A stretch of 64,000 bases of DNA from Akanthomyces muscarius. Taxonomy: Eukaryota; Ascomycota; Sordariomycetes; Hypocreales; Cordycipitaceae. Positions 10,235-22,200 of this stretch are shown here, in pieces. Position 1 is the stretch's first letter. Every line of letters begins with the position of its first letter. The stretch lies in the NCBI RefSeq assembly GCF_028009165.1, contig NC_079245.1:2976001-3040000 (forward strand), given 5' to 3'. A model generated the notes under the pieces. That model did not search any database. It saw only the letters and a list, made by a program, of their open reading frames with translations, and had not been told where the DNA came from. Both the position numbers and the translations under genes were made by a program.

Positions 10235-13200
10235 ATGGAGCAGCAAGCTTCAACGTCAAAAGTTACTGGTAATTATTCAACCCCAAGCGACCGAGTGCCG
10301 CCTGCCGGTCGCGCTCTTGTGGACCACCTCTCACCGATTGTCTAGTTGAGTACTTTGACCCTCACAATGTCTACGAGCTCCTGAAGCCGGGCCTGATACC
10401 CCGATTGCCTCTGCACCATCTTCACTGGCAGTCGCACTCGGGGCCGCTGCGCTCGATCGATACCCTGCACATTGAGCTGGTGGACGGCGGAAAGCTGCAG
10501 CAAGACGAGAAACCCGCGCCGGCCAAGCCGCCTGCCGCATCCGAGGCAAAAGACGATGGTTTCCAGACACAGGCCGTGGGTGGCCAGACCGAGGCCACCG
10601 AAGGCAGCGAAACCAAATCCGCAGTTCCCAAAGGCACAGCAGGTCGACGGCACCAGATTCCGGGGTTGCGCCGCACGCCCTACCTCAAGGTCCTCCTGGT
10701 GCGATGCGACGACAACGATTCCTACAAAAATACTGTTCGCGCAGAGGTTCGCGAATGGATCAAAGAACACACACCGCCAGCGAGCTCTTCGAAAAAGGCT
10801 AGTAACCAGGAGAACCATGACGCGTATGAGTGGCTGATTCTGCATGTTGTTATCCCCAACACGGCAGCATCTACGCAACCGCGCAGCACTGGTAAAGCAG
10901 AAGGGAGCGCGGAAAAGAGCACGGGCTCGCGATGGAGGGCAGGCACCACACCCCTTATGGAAAAGTTTCGCTCCGACTTCAACAGCTCTAGCAAGAGTGC
11001 CCCCGATCGTATCGCGCAGATCCGCATCGGCATCAACGATGTTCCCTATGATATGCTGCCGCGAGTTGTCCCTGCCGTGCCCTCGGGGTACCTTGAGTCT
11101 GAGCAGGATGCCGAGAGAGCGTGGAACGAGTTAGTGACGAAGTTTAAGAACCTGATCCTAAGCTCATTCGACAAACGTGTCACACAATATGAAGAAGACA
11201 TCAAGGAGAAGGATACTCAACGCACACTGCCAGGCTGGAACTTTTGCACCTTTTTCATTCTCAAGGAAGGTCTAGCGCTCGGCTTTGAAAATGTTGGTCT
11301 GGTTGAAGATGCACTTGTTGGGTATGACGAACTTAACGTGGGCCTCGATTTGGTTCTTGCCGAGCAAGCGGACACGGGCGAGCCCGAGAGCCATGGCGGC
11401 GCGATGCTGCCGTTCACTGATGATCTCGGAAAGATTGCCCGAAAAGCACTTGACGAGGCTTCGGGATGCTCGAATGACGAAGAGGCTGTCGACATGCAAT
11501 CTGCTGACAAACCAACAATCGATGTTGACGATATCCCAATTAGCCATGCGAAGAAGGCATATCGCGATATGATTCTGGCCAACAAGGTATCCGTACTCGA
11601 CTTTAGATGCTACATCTTCTCTCGCCAAATCGCGCTGTTGTTGCGCCAGGCGAACTCCTCCGTCACCAGAGACCAGCTACTTTCCCGACTCAAGGAGCAA
11701 CAAGAGTCTGTTCTTCAAGGCGTCGCGCCACTTGCAAAAGCAACGCCTCACAAGGAAGATGATACTGAAAATTTAAGCATACTGGCCGAAGTTTGTCGAA
11801 GAACGCTTGAATTCATCCCATCCTTGTCGAACATTATGCGGCACGACATTATCACCTCTTTATTAGCCGAGTCTCCGAAGAGTAATGAGGAAGGATTTAG
11901 CACCGCGGCGTATCAGGTCATTGATAACTTGGTGTCCTCCTTTGCATTTTCCATTGCGCAGCAAATCCTTGCGCAAACAGCGACCAAAGCACTGCCTATT
12001 CCGCCGTCATCCCTACCGCCGACAGAGGGGGCAGAGCAAAAGGCCTCCATCCCAGAGCCTAAAACTATGATGCACCCGGCGAGAAATTCTTCTCTTAACG
12101 AAAGTTCGCCAAGAAACCCACCACCCAGTCCCGGATTCCCGGGTCCTGGTCGTGCGCCTGCGAGAGCAGCTGGTGATGACCAAAATACATCATTTCTCAA
12201 AGTTGGCATCGAAGAGCTGGCCGCTGGTCGCGCAGAACTGTACATGATGTCTCGGAGTATTCTACAAAGATTGGGCAAAGTCCGAGGCTGGAGCACTGGC
12301 TGGGATGAAGCACCTGTTGTGCAGGACTCAGGCATTGAGGTCATGGAGGACATTAGCCTCGACGACGATAATAACGACAGCAATGATAACGATTCAACAA
12401 ATAGCGAAAACAAGCCGAATATAAATACGACACCTACCAGCGCCGGCATCCGCAGCCAGTTGCTAATTTCCGCAACGGAGAACTCTCAAGACTTCTACCG
12501 CCTCTATGAGATCATGACGGACAAGGCGCTACGCCACTACACAGTGGCCGACCAACAGAGCGCCGTTCAGACTGCCATCGCAGACCTGGCCGTCCTGAAA
12601 TTCCTTCTGAAGGAATACGCTGCGGCCAAGTCGTACTTTGACAAGGCCCTGCAGTTCTTTGGCGAGTCAGGATGGAGCATGATTGAGCTCTCGATGCTGG
12701 TCATGTATCTGCAGTGTCTGAGCGAGCGCAACGCCAATCTGGAGTATGTTAGGGCAGCGCTGCAGCTTCTTACCATGTCGAGCGCTGCCGAACTGTCGCG
12801 GATCCAGGATTCGTCAGCGCGCCGGTTGAGACCCAAGCAAGAATCGGCAGACTCGCCAATCAAAGGCGTTGTTGCCAAGCTGTGCGACTTGGCGTCGTCC
12901 CTGCGAAGCGATGTGCGATCGCCTCTCTCCCTCTTCTTTACGAATGTGGACATTTTGGGGGCGCCAAGCTACGAAGAGGGCCGCGATGGGTGCTCCGTAT
13001 CTATTGGGATTTGGAGCCTGCTGCCTGACGACATTACGCTGGACAAGGTTCAGCTCAAAGTGTCTGGCGTAGACGAGGGCCCAATCAGGGACTTGACATT
13101 TGAGAACAAGGGCGCCGTGGTTCTAAAGCCGGGCAAAAACAAGCTCTCTGTATACACCAACGTATGTATAAGGAACGTTACCTCCTCGATTTTACAATGC

Positions 13201-14962
13201 TAACTTCGCGTAGTCTGTCATTCCCGGCAAGTACAAAGTCAACCATTTCGGCTTGCACTCTAGCCGCATCTTCCTCCACTACGACGCAGACGTGAACGCG
13301 TCCCAGTCTCCCACCATTGCCATTTTCAAGCAACCCGAGATCACCCTCTTCCAGCACACCAACGCGCTCGACGTCGACCTCCAGGCCGCCAAGCACACCT
13401 CGCTGGACAAGAACAACAGCCTCGACCTCTCCATCAGCACCGGGTGGAACATGCTCAAGCGCTGCGAGGTCCGCATCAAGCCCAGCTCCGGCGGCCTGCG
13501 GCTGCTCACCACCGACGCCACCGTCGTCGACGCCGCCCTCGAGCTCGCCAAGCCACCCGAGTCCGGCCTCTTCCACTTCAACGCCATGGCGCCGGAAACC
13601 TCCGTCACCCTGCGTTTCCCCTTCTCTACCGAGCTTGACCTTGACGACGTCTTTGCCAAGGTCGAAGTCACGTACACCACCGACGCCGATGAGTCCTACC
13701 ACCTCGCCAAGACGTTTAGCGTCCCCGTGGCCCTCGTCGTCGGCGTCAACGTCCAGGACGTCTTCAAGCACGGCGCGCTCTTCTCGCGCTTCAACGTCAC
13801 CACGGCCACGGCCGGCCCACTGCGCCTCTACAGGAGCGAGCTGCTCGACTCGGAGCTCTTCGCCGCCACGTCGGGCACGCGGCCCGCCGCCGTCACCGTC
13901 TTCCCCAAGCAGTCCGCCAGTATGCTCTATCGCGTCCGCCGCACCAGCGACGCGCGCGTAGCCTCCCGCGCCGCCAGGACCATGTACCTGCGGCTGCACT
14001 ACACGCAGCTGCACGACGAAGTCGCCGACCTCATCCGGGTCTCCGTGCGCGCGGCCCTCGCCGCCGCCTCCCTCGCGACCTACGCCCGCGCCGTCGTCGC
14101 CTCCCTCGCCAAGGACCTCAAGCGCAGCCTGCAGCCGCACGACCTCGAGCGCGCCGCGCTCCTCGGCGAGGTGTCTACCTCGTTCCTCCACGCTATCCCT
14201 TGGGAGAAGCGCCTCCACGGCCTCGCTGCCGACGCCGTCGTCGGCAGCCTCGCCGCATGCCTGACTAAATGGCAGACGGAGCACAAGCGCCTCGCCATCG
14301 CCAATCACACGAGCCCCGCCGCCGACGGCGAGCCCTCCTCCATCCTCATCCCCGTCGAGGTGCCCTCCCTGACCATTGTGCACACCGCCAACGTCCGCCT
14401 CCAGCGGCCCCTCCCCGCCATCATCAACGATGCTAGCGGTGGCAGCGCCACGCCCACAGTGTACCTCAACCAGGTACTCCACGCCACGCTGCACCTAAAG
14501 TGGACGCGCATCTGGGACACGGAGAGCCAGCGCACCGAGGACCTCGAGTTCAGCTACGACGTGTCCGCGAGCGCCGAGTCTTGGCTCGTTGGCGGCCGCC
14601 GCAAGGGCCACTTTGTCATTCCTGGATGTGCCGCCGACGGCGACGACAATGAGGGAGCGTCGTCGACGCCCGAGACCGAAGCCGAGATCCCGCTGATTCT
14701 GATCCCGCAAAAGGGAGGCTGGCTGCCGTATCCGAGCGTCGACATCCGCGAAGTGTACAGCGAGCCGCCACAGGGTGGAAGCGGTGCCGCCACGGGCCAT
14801 AATATCGAAGTTGATTGGCGAAATCTGGGCGAGACTGTTCGGGTCGTCAGCGACAAGCAGGCGCTCACGGTCAGTCTGGACGCAAGTGGCCCCTCGGGCG
14901 GACCGCTGGTGTTTGAGAGTGAAAGTAGGCCGAGTGCCCAGGGCATTCGAATAGTAGCTTGA
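10235..14962 (+). CDS. TRS130: TRAPPII complex subunit Trs130 / TRAPPC10 homologue
   Basis: Subunit of the TRAPPII tethering and Rab-GEF complex acting in late Golgi traffic. Exons: 10235-10268, 10346-13161 and 13214-14962, giving 1532 aa. The first exon is only 34 bp; splicing it to 10346 gives VTVEYFDPHNVYELLKPG, the conserved N-terminus of fungal Trs130, and removes an in-frame TAG. The next segment, PRLPLHHLHWQSHSGPLRSI, is also typical. The middle contains helical repeats (about residues 700-900) and an acidic/Asn-rich linker near 12360-12420. The C-terminal exon has the beta-rich TRAPPC10 region, ending in an HNIEVDWRNLGETVRVVSDK-like stretch. The 52-bp second intron has a GTATGT donor and GCTAAC branch site. 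Exon 3 is markedly more GC-rich than exon 2 and therefore carries a long false antisense frame. Confidence 0.93.
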
Positions 14963-15263
14963 AAGGATTAATCTCACTTAGATTCACGTGAAAAACACAC
15001 TAGGCAGATAATTCTAAGTTTTAACAGCGCCTCACTATGAACAAGCTTGACATTAGAAAACAGACAAACGCATACACACCTCCCTACAAAATATTCAAGG
15101 CCCACAACACTGCTTGCATTGGCCGATGTCGTTGCCATCAACAAAGAGCTACACTCCCAGATACGAATAATTTGTTGCACCCCGAAAAATGAATGCTGCT
15201 TCTCAGGGTATGCATCCCAGGATTCCGTTAAGGTGTTGGGGCTTGATTAGCGATGATTTAACC

Positions 15264-17197
15264 CTACTTAGCCCCAGCTTCGTCGAGTGCACTGAATCGA
15301 ACGCGAGGGCTAGCTCTGTGAGGCTCTTCGTCCTCCTCAAAAACTTTCGACGAAGTGGGTGTGAGATTCCGAATACGCTTGCCTGGTGTTTCCGCACTCG
15401 CGCGACGTGAAGCGCTTTCGCTGGTAGGACTAGCCTTCATGACAAGGCCACCAGCCTTAAATAGCTGTTGAGAGACTCTGCGGACGCTGACAGGCTCTCC
15501 ACTGAAGGAAATGGTAGCGGCGACTGTCGGAGGTGTGCCTATCTGCTTTGCCTTATTCTCCTTTCTCGATTTGACTTCCATCGACGGGGTCGGGAGAAGC
15601 TGCGGCGACATAGTTGCTGACTGGCTCAGAAACGAGTTGTTCGTAGAGCCATCCGCAGAGACAGGGTCAGCGTTCGAAAGAATAGCAAAATGTACGCCTA
15701 TATTTGTTAGCTGGAATCGAAGAGTTTATGAAAACACATACCTTCGGTTTCTGTAATGTTGAGATCACAGGTCGTGGGAGTGTTGGTGGGAACCTTCATG
15801 TGCGTATTGTCCCCTTCACCGCTGCCCCTAACTGCAAAGCCATCTTGTTCGGTCCCAACTAGAAGCGGCGTCTGATCAGAGGAAATATAGTCAGGCATGC
15901 TTGTGTCCGTGCTTGACTTTTGGTTTCTTCGAACCGCGACATTGGGATTCAGGGTCGAGTTTGTGTCACCAGTGAGCCCCATTCCGATGCCGCTGAGCCA
16001 TTCAAAATAAGCGTTGGCTTCAACAAAGGGATCGGACGCTACCACGTTGGGAGACGGCTGAGTATCCAAGTAAGAAAACGCCGGCGGCTTCAGGCTGTCT
16101 CTATACTTTGACGCTTGAAGTGGATCTGTGCTAGATACGGCTTCCGTCAATGACACAGTCGCATGTGCGATGCTGTTTCGTGGGCGAGGTGAGTGTGCAT
16201 GGGATCTGCCACTGTCCGAGTGTTTGGTAGGTAACGATGCCGATGCAGTGAATGGCATGGTGCGCCACATTGAGCTGTTTGGCCAGGCAATCGAGGAGCT
16301 CTCCAGTATTTCTACCACATCATTAGAATGTATTCGCCCAGACGGAGAACATTCGTACCCAGTGGTGCATGTTGGAACGAAAATGCTACGAGATTTTTGA
16401 GTCTCTCATATGGCACAGAGAGTGACTCTCGGGGGTAGCTTTCGCTAATGACGACTTTGATGCGACCGAGATCATCGGCTGGGCTCCAATAGCTTTGGTT
16501 CAGGAGCTCTCGCTGAAAAGCAGGGAAATTGAGGGACTCAAGTTCCCCGCTAGTAGACAATTCTGCGTGAATTTTAGCATGAGGTAATTTCCGGAGGGGG
16601 ATGGGGTGTACCGAATGAATTCTTCAAGACATTAGGCCAAGGCCCTGCTCGGTTCATCGAAGACGACCTGTACATAGTGTGAGTCAGAGAACAACAAGTA
16701 TCACTCGCGGACAGCGACTGACGACACCATGCTCCCGTCAACGAATAGCCGGACTTCGAAGACAACTCGATCGGCGAACTTGCCGCATGATCTGTTAAAC
16801 TGACTTATCGGCGGCGTCGACCAAGAATGTATCGATAGCTTGTACGGAGCGCCTGCCGGCAGACTGGGAACGAAGCAGCAGACTGTTGGTAGTCCGAGGG
16901 AGCCATGGATGTGTGAGAGCTCTAGAATAATGTTAGAGCAGTAGATGTTTGACGAGTTGGGATATTACCATTGTCATGAACTACATGACAAGCCACCTTG
17001 AATTCCTTTAGTGGGACTTTGCCATCGCGCGGGAACAGAAGTATATCCCAATCTTCGTAACGCATGTTTGAGATCGTCTCGCGAATATGACGTTCTGGAC
17101 AGGAATGCGGCGGAGGATAATGCTGGAAGCTTCAATGAGCTTCTGCAAATATTGAACTAGTAACGTATCTTTGACTCGCCACGGCTGGCGCCAACAT
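15264..17197 (-). CDS. Hypothetical multi-exon protein, about 525 aa or slightly more
   Basis: I do not recognise the family with certainty. Exons read from the minus strand: (possible 5' exon near 17197), 17065-16969, 16921-16705, 16667-16612, 16562-16359, 16311-15742 and 15697-15264. From the ATG at 17065 this gives 525 codons in frame. Coding sense continues upstream of 17065 (HIRETISNMRYEDWDILLF), so the true start is probably near 17197. The N-terminal half is a compact domain with VVHDNELSHIHG, CCFVPSLPAGAPYKLSIHSW and VVFEVRLFVDG. The C-terminal half is Ser/Thr/Pro-rich and probably disordered. No signal peptide or membrane helix is visible. The splice near 16705/16667 is ambiguous: either a 37-bp intron with a GTGATA donor or a 58-bp one with GTCGTC; both keep frame. 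Confidence 0.65.
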
Positions 17198-17927
17198 CAG
17201 GCCTGACTGCGCGTAAACATCAGTATCAGTTCAGCACCATGCAGGAGCAAAATTAGTTCATCAGCCCATAAATTTAAATGCTATGGCAACCGATGGCACA
17301 TTTATTAGGCGAGGGTTGAGCGCAGCAGGAGTAGACGCACCGAACGGAGAGGACGGCTGCAACGCTACTGCCGACCGAACAAACGAGTCCTTTCAGCAGA
17401 TAGCTTTAGCAGAAGGGTACCATTATCGGCTGGAAAGTGAAGGGCAGATTAACGATGACAGTTACATCTGCGAGAGCATTGCTGTGAAAAAGAGGATAAC
17501 TCGTTGCTGTTGCAAAGTTGAGAATGCGAGCACCAGGACTGCCGGTTCGGCTGCCGGTCAAACACACTGCCAGCTGCCAGACATTTGGCTGCAAACGAAG
17601 TCCTGGTTATTTCCCCTGCAACCTCTACAGCAAGTTCCTAGGTGGATATTGCCCTGGCTCGAAGTATTTTCCTGTGTATATCACTGTTGATTATCACTGA
17701 GATATGGCGGAGTGTTTCGACGAGAGTTCTCTGTCTGTGTATAGGTAATTTAGATTCGTGTTATACAGCCATACTTGTGGTATGCTATTTCAACAACGCA
17801 ACGCCTCGTCGTGCTTCGGCGGGACCAAATAATCGAACGGCAAAGAAACTCAGTAGCCCTTCCTTCCGACCGGTACCTGGCCTGTTTATGTACAAAAGAG
17901 ATCTCGGTTCAGTTTTTGTAGTCGAGT
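17198..17927. other. Intergenic, no gene supported
   Basis: A 135-codon plus-strand frame (17283-17690) has no recognisable motif, and its composition is unlike that of real neighbours. I treat the stretch as flanking DNA with the 3' end of NDUFB8 at its right. Confidence 0.45.
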
Positions 17928-18563
17928 TTAAGGCTCTTCGTCTCCCTCCATGCGTGCCTAAGAGAAAAGTGTTAGCGGCGTCTAGCAAAGCTCTCATACT
18001 TGTTCTGGGACGTACTCTCACGGCACCAGGTCCTCCAAGCTCTTTCTCCAGCCCGCCCTCAAATTCACGGGGGTATGAAGGCCGATCGGGGTAGTTGAGG
18101 TAGACAATTCCGCAGACACCGAGGAAAGTAGCGACAAAGGTGCCAATCATGATTAGGCCGGGGCCGGTCGTGGTCCAGGTGTAGTCCCAAGGCGAGAAGA
18201 TGCCGAGCACATCGTTATCCTCGTGAACAGGCTCGCCGAAGTTGCGGCGCTCCTGGGGGTCCCACCATTGAGCATAAGGGTCGCGGTGTTGTCTCTTGAC
18301 GCGGGGAGGGTTGATGTATCCGCCGTTCTGTGTAGAGTTAGCATGATTGTTCTTGTGCCAATCATGGCCGAGTCGGTTCAACTGACCATGCCGGGGTCCT
18401 CGGCCGCAGTCATCGTAGGGGGGTCGGGATATTTCTCGTCGAGAGTCTTCTTATCGGCGTAATGAGTCGGCAGGTAAGATCGTCGCTGGACAACGGGCGC
18501 ACGGCGGGCAGCGGCGAGGCTGCTGCGCAGGGCCGAGGAGCGAACAATTCGTTGGGAAAGCAT
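17928..18563 (-). CDS. NDUFB8: NADH:ubiquinone oxidoreductase (complex I) subunit, NDUFB8/ASHI family
   Basis: Accessory subunit of the membrane arm of mitochondrial complex I, 172 aa. Exons: 18563-18387, 18327-18016 and 17957-17928; introns are 59 and 58 bp with GTCAGT and GTACGT donors and GCTAAC branch sites. Residues 1-27 are Arg/Ser/Ala-rich without acids and act as a mitochondrial presequence (MLSQRIVRSSALRSSL). The core has KRQHRDPYAQWWDPQERRNF and FSPWDYTW, which mark the ASHI family, followed by one membrane helix (GLIMIGTFVATFLGVCGIVY, residues about 105-124). The last exon encodes just nine residues (ARMEGDEEP). The 730-bp gap to SWR1 is divergent. Confidence 0.92.
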
Positions 18564-19295
18564 CTGCGGCGGCAGCTCAATGTTAACTATCGGATCTCAA
18601 TGCGGTTGAGGACAGCGTTCTAGCGACGCACCTTGGGCGAATTGACTGCGTTGCGGCGACCAACTAGCTCTACAATTGATGACTTGTCGGAGAAAGTGCC
18701 GAGTGGTAGCGTTTTGGTGCTGAGGTTCTGTCCACTTTGATGCCTGAGGCAGAAGAACCAAAGTCGCGCGACACTTGTAGGTAGTCTAGCCAGCTTGGGA
18801 CTTGCTTCACTTACAAGCAGATCCCTGGCAGTTAGGACAGAGACTGAGTTCTCTAAAATCGGGTAGATGTCAAAGCCATATAAACGTGAATAAGTCTGCA
18901 TTTTAAAAAAAAATGTATATTTCTTTACCAGCAACTTTCTTTATTCATATGAACACGTATGGAAGCTCCTTGCTCTCAAGCTCTGCCGCCACTGAGGTAA
19001 GCCCCACTAGCACTCACCTAGGGGGTTGCCACTGCAAATGCTACAGCAGTCTCCAACTCGGTGCAGCGCGTTCTTGCGAAGGTTCAACCAGCATCATCTC
19101 ACCAAAAAGTTTTGCCCGCGTCATCAGGGCCAACGAGAATCAGGGTTTACGCCGCCCATGGAATGCTGAACATGGGCAGAATTTTTGCAGGACTTTGGGG
19201 ACATACTGCGCAACCGTAGAGTTAAATTCTTTGCGATAAATGCCATCCGCGCGGAACCCAACGACTCCCACTTTGCCTGGCTCCGTTTCGTGACA
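18564..19295. promoter_or_regulatory. Divergent promoter region between NDUFB8 and SWR1
   Basis: No gene is supported in these 730 bp. Minus frames at 18620-18934 lack protein character. A short A-run lies at 18905-18912. I saw no strong TATA box on either side. Confidence 0.4.
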
Positions 19296-22200
19296 ATGAA
19301 CGGCACCGCGTCGCCAGGCAAGCCTCAGCCCGTGGAAGACCCTCCAACGCTCAAATCAGAGCAGAGTGATGTGTCCGTGCCGCAGCCAGACGAGAAATTG
19401 TCAAATGGTGATTCTGTGGTCGTTCAAGCAAATGGACACGTTCCTGAGGACACGATCCCGGCCCCAAACGGACACGATGCCGAAAACCACAACTCTCACG
19501 ATCACGACGGCTCCGAACGCCCAGCCAAGCGACAGCGAACCCAAGATGCGACGCCGCCACCCAGCGCGAAAAAGCCCAAGCCAGAATCTCCACCGTGGAA
19601 GCAGGCCGCCGCTGATGGGCCTACATCTTTCACTGAGGGCGGCCGCCGCAAGTCAGGGCGCATTAATCTACTTCCGTTGGAACTGCAGCCTCAAGGCAAA
19701 AAGCGGACAACTAGAGGCTCTCTTGGAGGACAGACCAAGACTCCTAAGAAAGAGGAACGACTGTCATTGTCGAGGTCATCGCGAACAGCCGCAGCAACCC
19801 CTGTCTCGCGACAAATCCGAAAACCGTCCGTCTCACAATCTGCTCCGAACTCCTCCTCCAGAGCACCCGCCAAAAGACAAGCGCCAACGCAGAGAACTGT
19901 GACCCGGACTCGCAGGCGCACGCCTTCACCTCCAGTCTACACACGCCATTCCACGCGACCGATGCGATCGTCTAGACATGTCAACACCGACGGCAACGAT
20001 GAACCAGACGTCAGCCAATCGCCACGGATCAAGCTGGGCGCTGGGCGCTCTGGAGAAATACCATTGGTCCACCCGGGACAAGTTCCAAAACGACCAAAGC
20101 TGGGCACCAACTTCGAGGACTTTTGGGCGCGCGCCGGTGGCCTCCCGGTCGAAGAGGGCGGCCTACAAGCTTCGGAAGATGGTCCATACTATACAGACGA
20201 GCTGGCTCTCCGAGACGCACGAACGATCTTAAGAATCGAACATGAAACAGAACCTGGTGGATTGCTCGCGCCTGGCCGCTGCTCATTATTCGCCCCCGAA
20301 GGAGACGACGATATGCCCAAACAGTGGGCACGCCAAGATCACCTGGTCAAAGCTGTAGCAAATTTCCGAAAGCTACTTCTCGGGGAACAGCAACGCCATA
20401 GATTCGCCGCTAAGAAACTGGCAGAAGCCTGCCGTGATGAATGGATACGAAGGCAGCCCAAGTCAACAGAGCAACTAGAAGCTGAGGCTCGAGAGTTATG
20501 TCTTGCTCGATATAAGCAAGTCTTGAAAGCCATGACCGGAACCTGGGAGAATGTGCGCGCCTACGTCAACAAGCAGCGCCTTGAAGAATGGGAAGCCGAG
20601 GAACAGAAGCGAGTCAAAGCCGCTCTAAACGAAGCAGTCAATCTCTCTGAGCAGAAGCTACAAGCTCGGCAAGCTGGTCTCGACTCGGAGGCTCTGTCTG
20701 ACGAAGACGGATTCGACGACCTCAGCGACGATATGAGCGATGGCATGAATGGCCTGGGGCAAGGTGACTCCGATCTAGCATCCGATGAAGGCAGCGACGA
20801 CGATTCCGACGAAGACAGCGATGTCATGTCATCCTCGGAAGACGAAGATGGCGATGATGTCAAGGATGTTGCCGACGAGGGCCTTACGCAAGAGCAGCTG
20901 CGCTCGAAATACGCCAACATTCCCAACTTCGACCCTGGTAGCAACGAAGATGCTACTGACGCACCTACTGATGCACCCAATGATGTTGCGACGACACAAA
21001 TCGGGGCCGAAACAACCGACGCCGGTGCCGAGACGACCGACGAATCGATTGATATGGACGATGACATGGGATCAAGTGACATGGGCGAAGCTGCTGCAAG
21101 CGATGAATCGGAGGAAGAAGAATCTGAAGATGATGCAGGAGGCATGCTGGGACTCTTGTTCGGTAAATCAGAGCTCAAGCAATTCAAGCGAGAGACTGAA
21201 AGCGAGGAACCTACAGCTGCAGTCGATGCTGAGGAGGAACAGTCTGTCTTTGGCGACGCCCTCGAAGACGAGGACGAAGTTACTCTGATACAACACCCAG
21301 ATTCGCTGGAGAAGAACGAGGAGCAGCCACTGGATAAAAGCGAGACCGACGGCCTGGTAAATGGCAATCACAAGAAGGAGGGTGATGCGTCAACGACACC
21401 GGCCGGCATGGATGCGATGGAGGTTGACGAAAAGCCGGTCGAATCAGCTGCTATGGCTGAGCCCATGCAACTCCGGGACGAAGACGAAGACGGAACGATG
21501 GCGGATGTTGCTGAAGAGGCTGCGGAAGAGGCTGCGGTGGAGCAGAAGCCTGTGAGCCCCGAGACGGATGCAGTATCGAACCCACAGACCTTGCAACCTA
21601 GCCAGTCGCCGGATACGACCGAGACGAAAGCCTCAGAAGTGGATTCGTCTTCTGCGCCGGTGCCAGTCAAAAATAGAACGGATGACGGAGGATCAGAGTC
21701 TCCTCACAAGCCATCGACTCACAAAATTGAGGTGCCATTCCTCTTACGGGGTACTTTGCGTGAGTACCAGCGGGATGGCTTGGACTGGCTTGCCGGGCTG
21801 TACGCCAACCATACGAATGGTATTCTGGCGGACGAAATGGGCCTCGGAAAGACAATTCAGACAATTGCCCTTCTAGCGCATCTGGCCGGTCAACACGAAG
21901 TTTGGGGGCCCCACTTGGTCATTGTGCCAACCAGTGTCATGCTTAACTGGGAAATGGAATTCAAGAAGTGGTGTCCTGGGTTCAAGATTCTCGCATACTA
22001 CGGTACCCAGGACGAACGAAAGAGAAAGCGACAGGGTTGGAATAACGACGATGTGTGGAACGTATGCATTACGTCGTACCAGCTAGTGCTTCAAGATCAA
22101 CAAGTGTTTAAACGCCGTCGATGGCATTACATGATTCTGGATGAAGCGCACAACATCAAGAACTTCAAATCGCAGCGGTGGCAAACGTTGCTTGGTTTCA

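Noticed and set aside
13178..14494. 438-codon minus-strand ORF antisense to TRS130 exon 3
   Set aside because: It mirrors GC-rich codons of a clear gene on the other strand, is Gly/Val/Glu-rich and has no motif.
17283..17690. 135-codon plus-strand ORF
   Set aside because: No motif, no signal, uneven composition, and no promoter or splice support.
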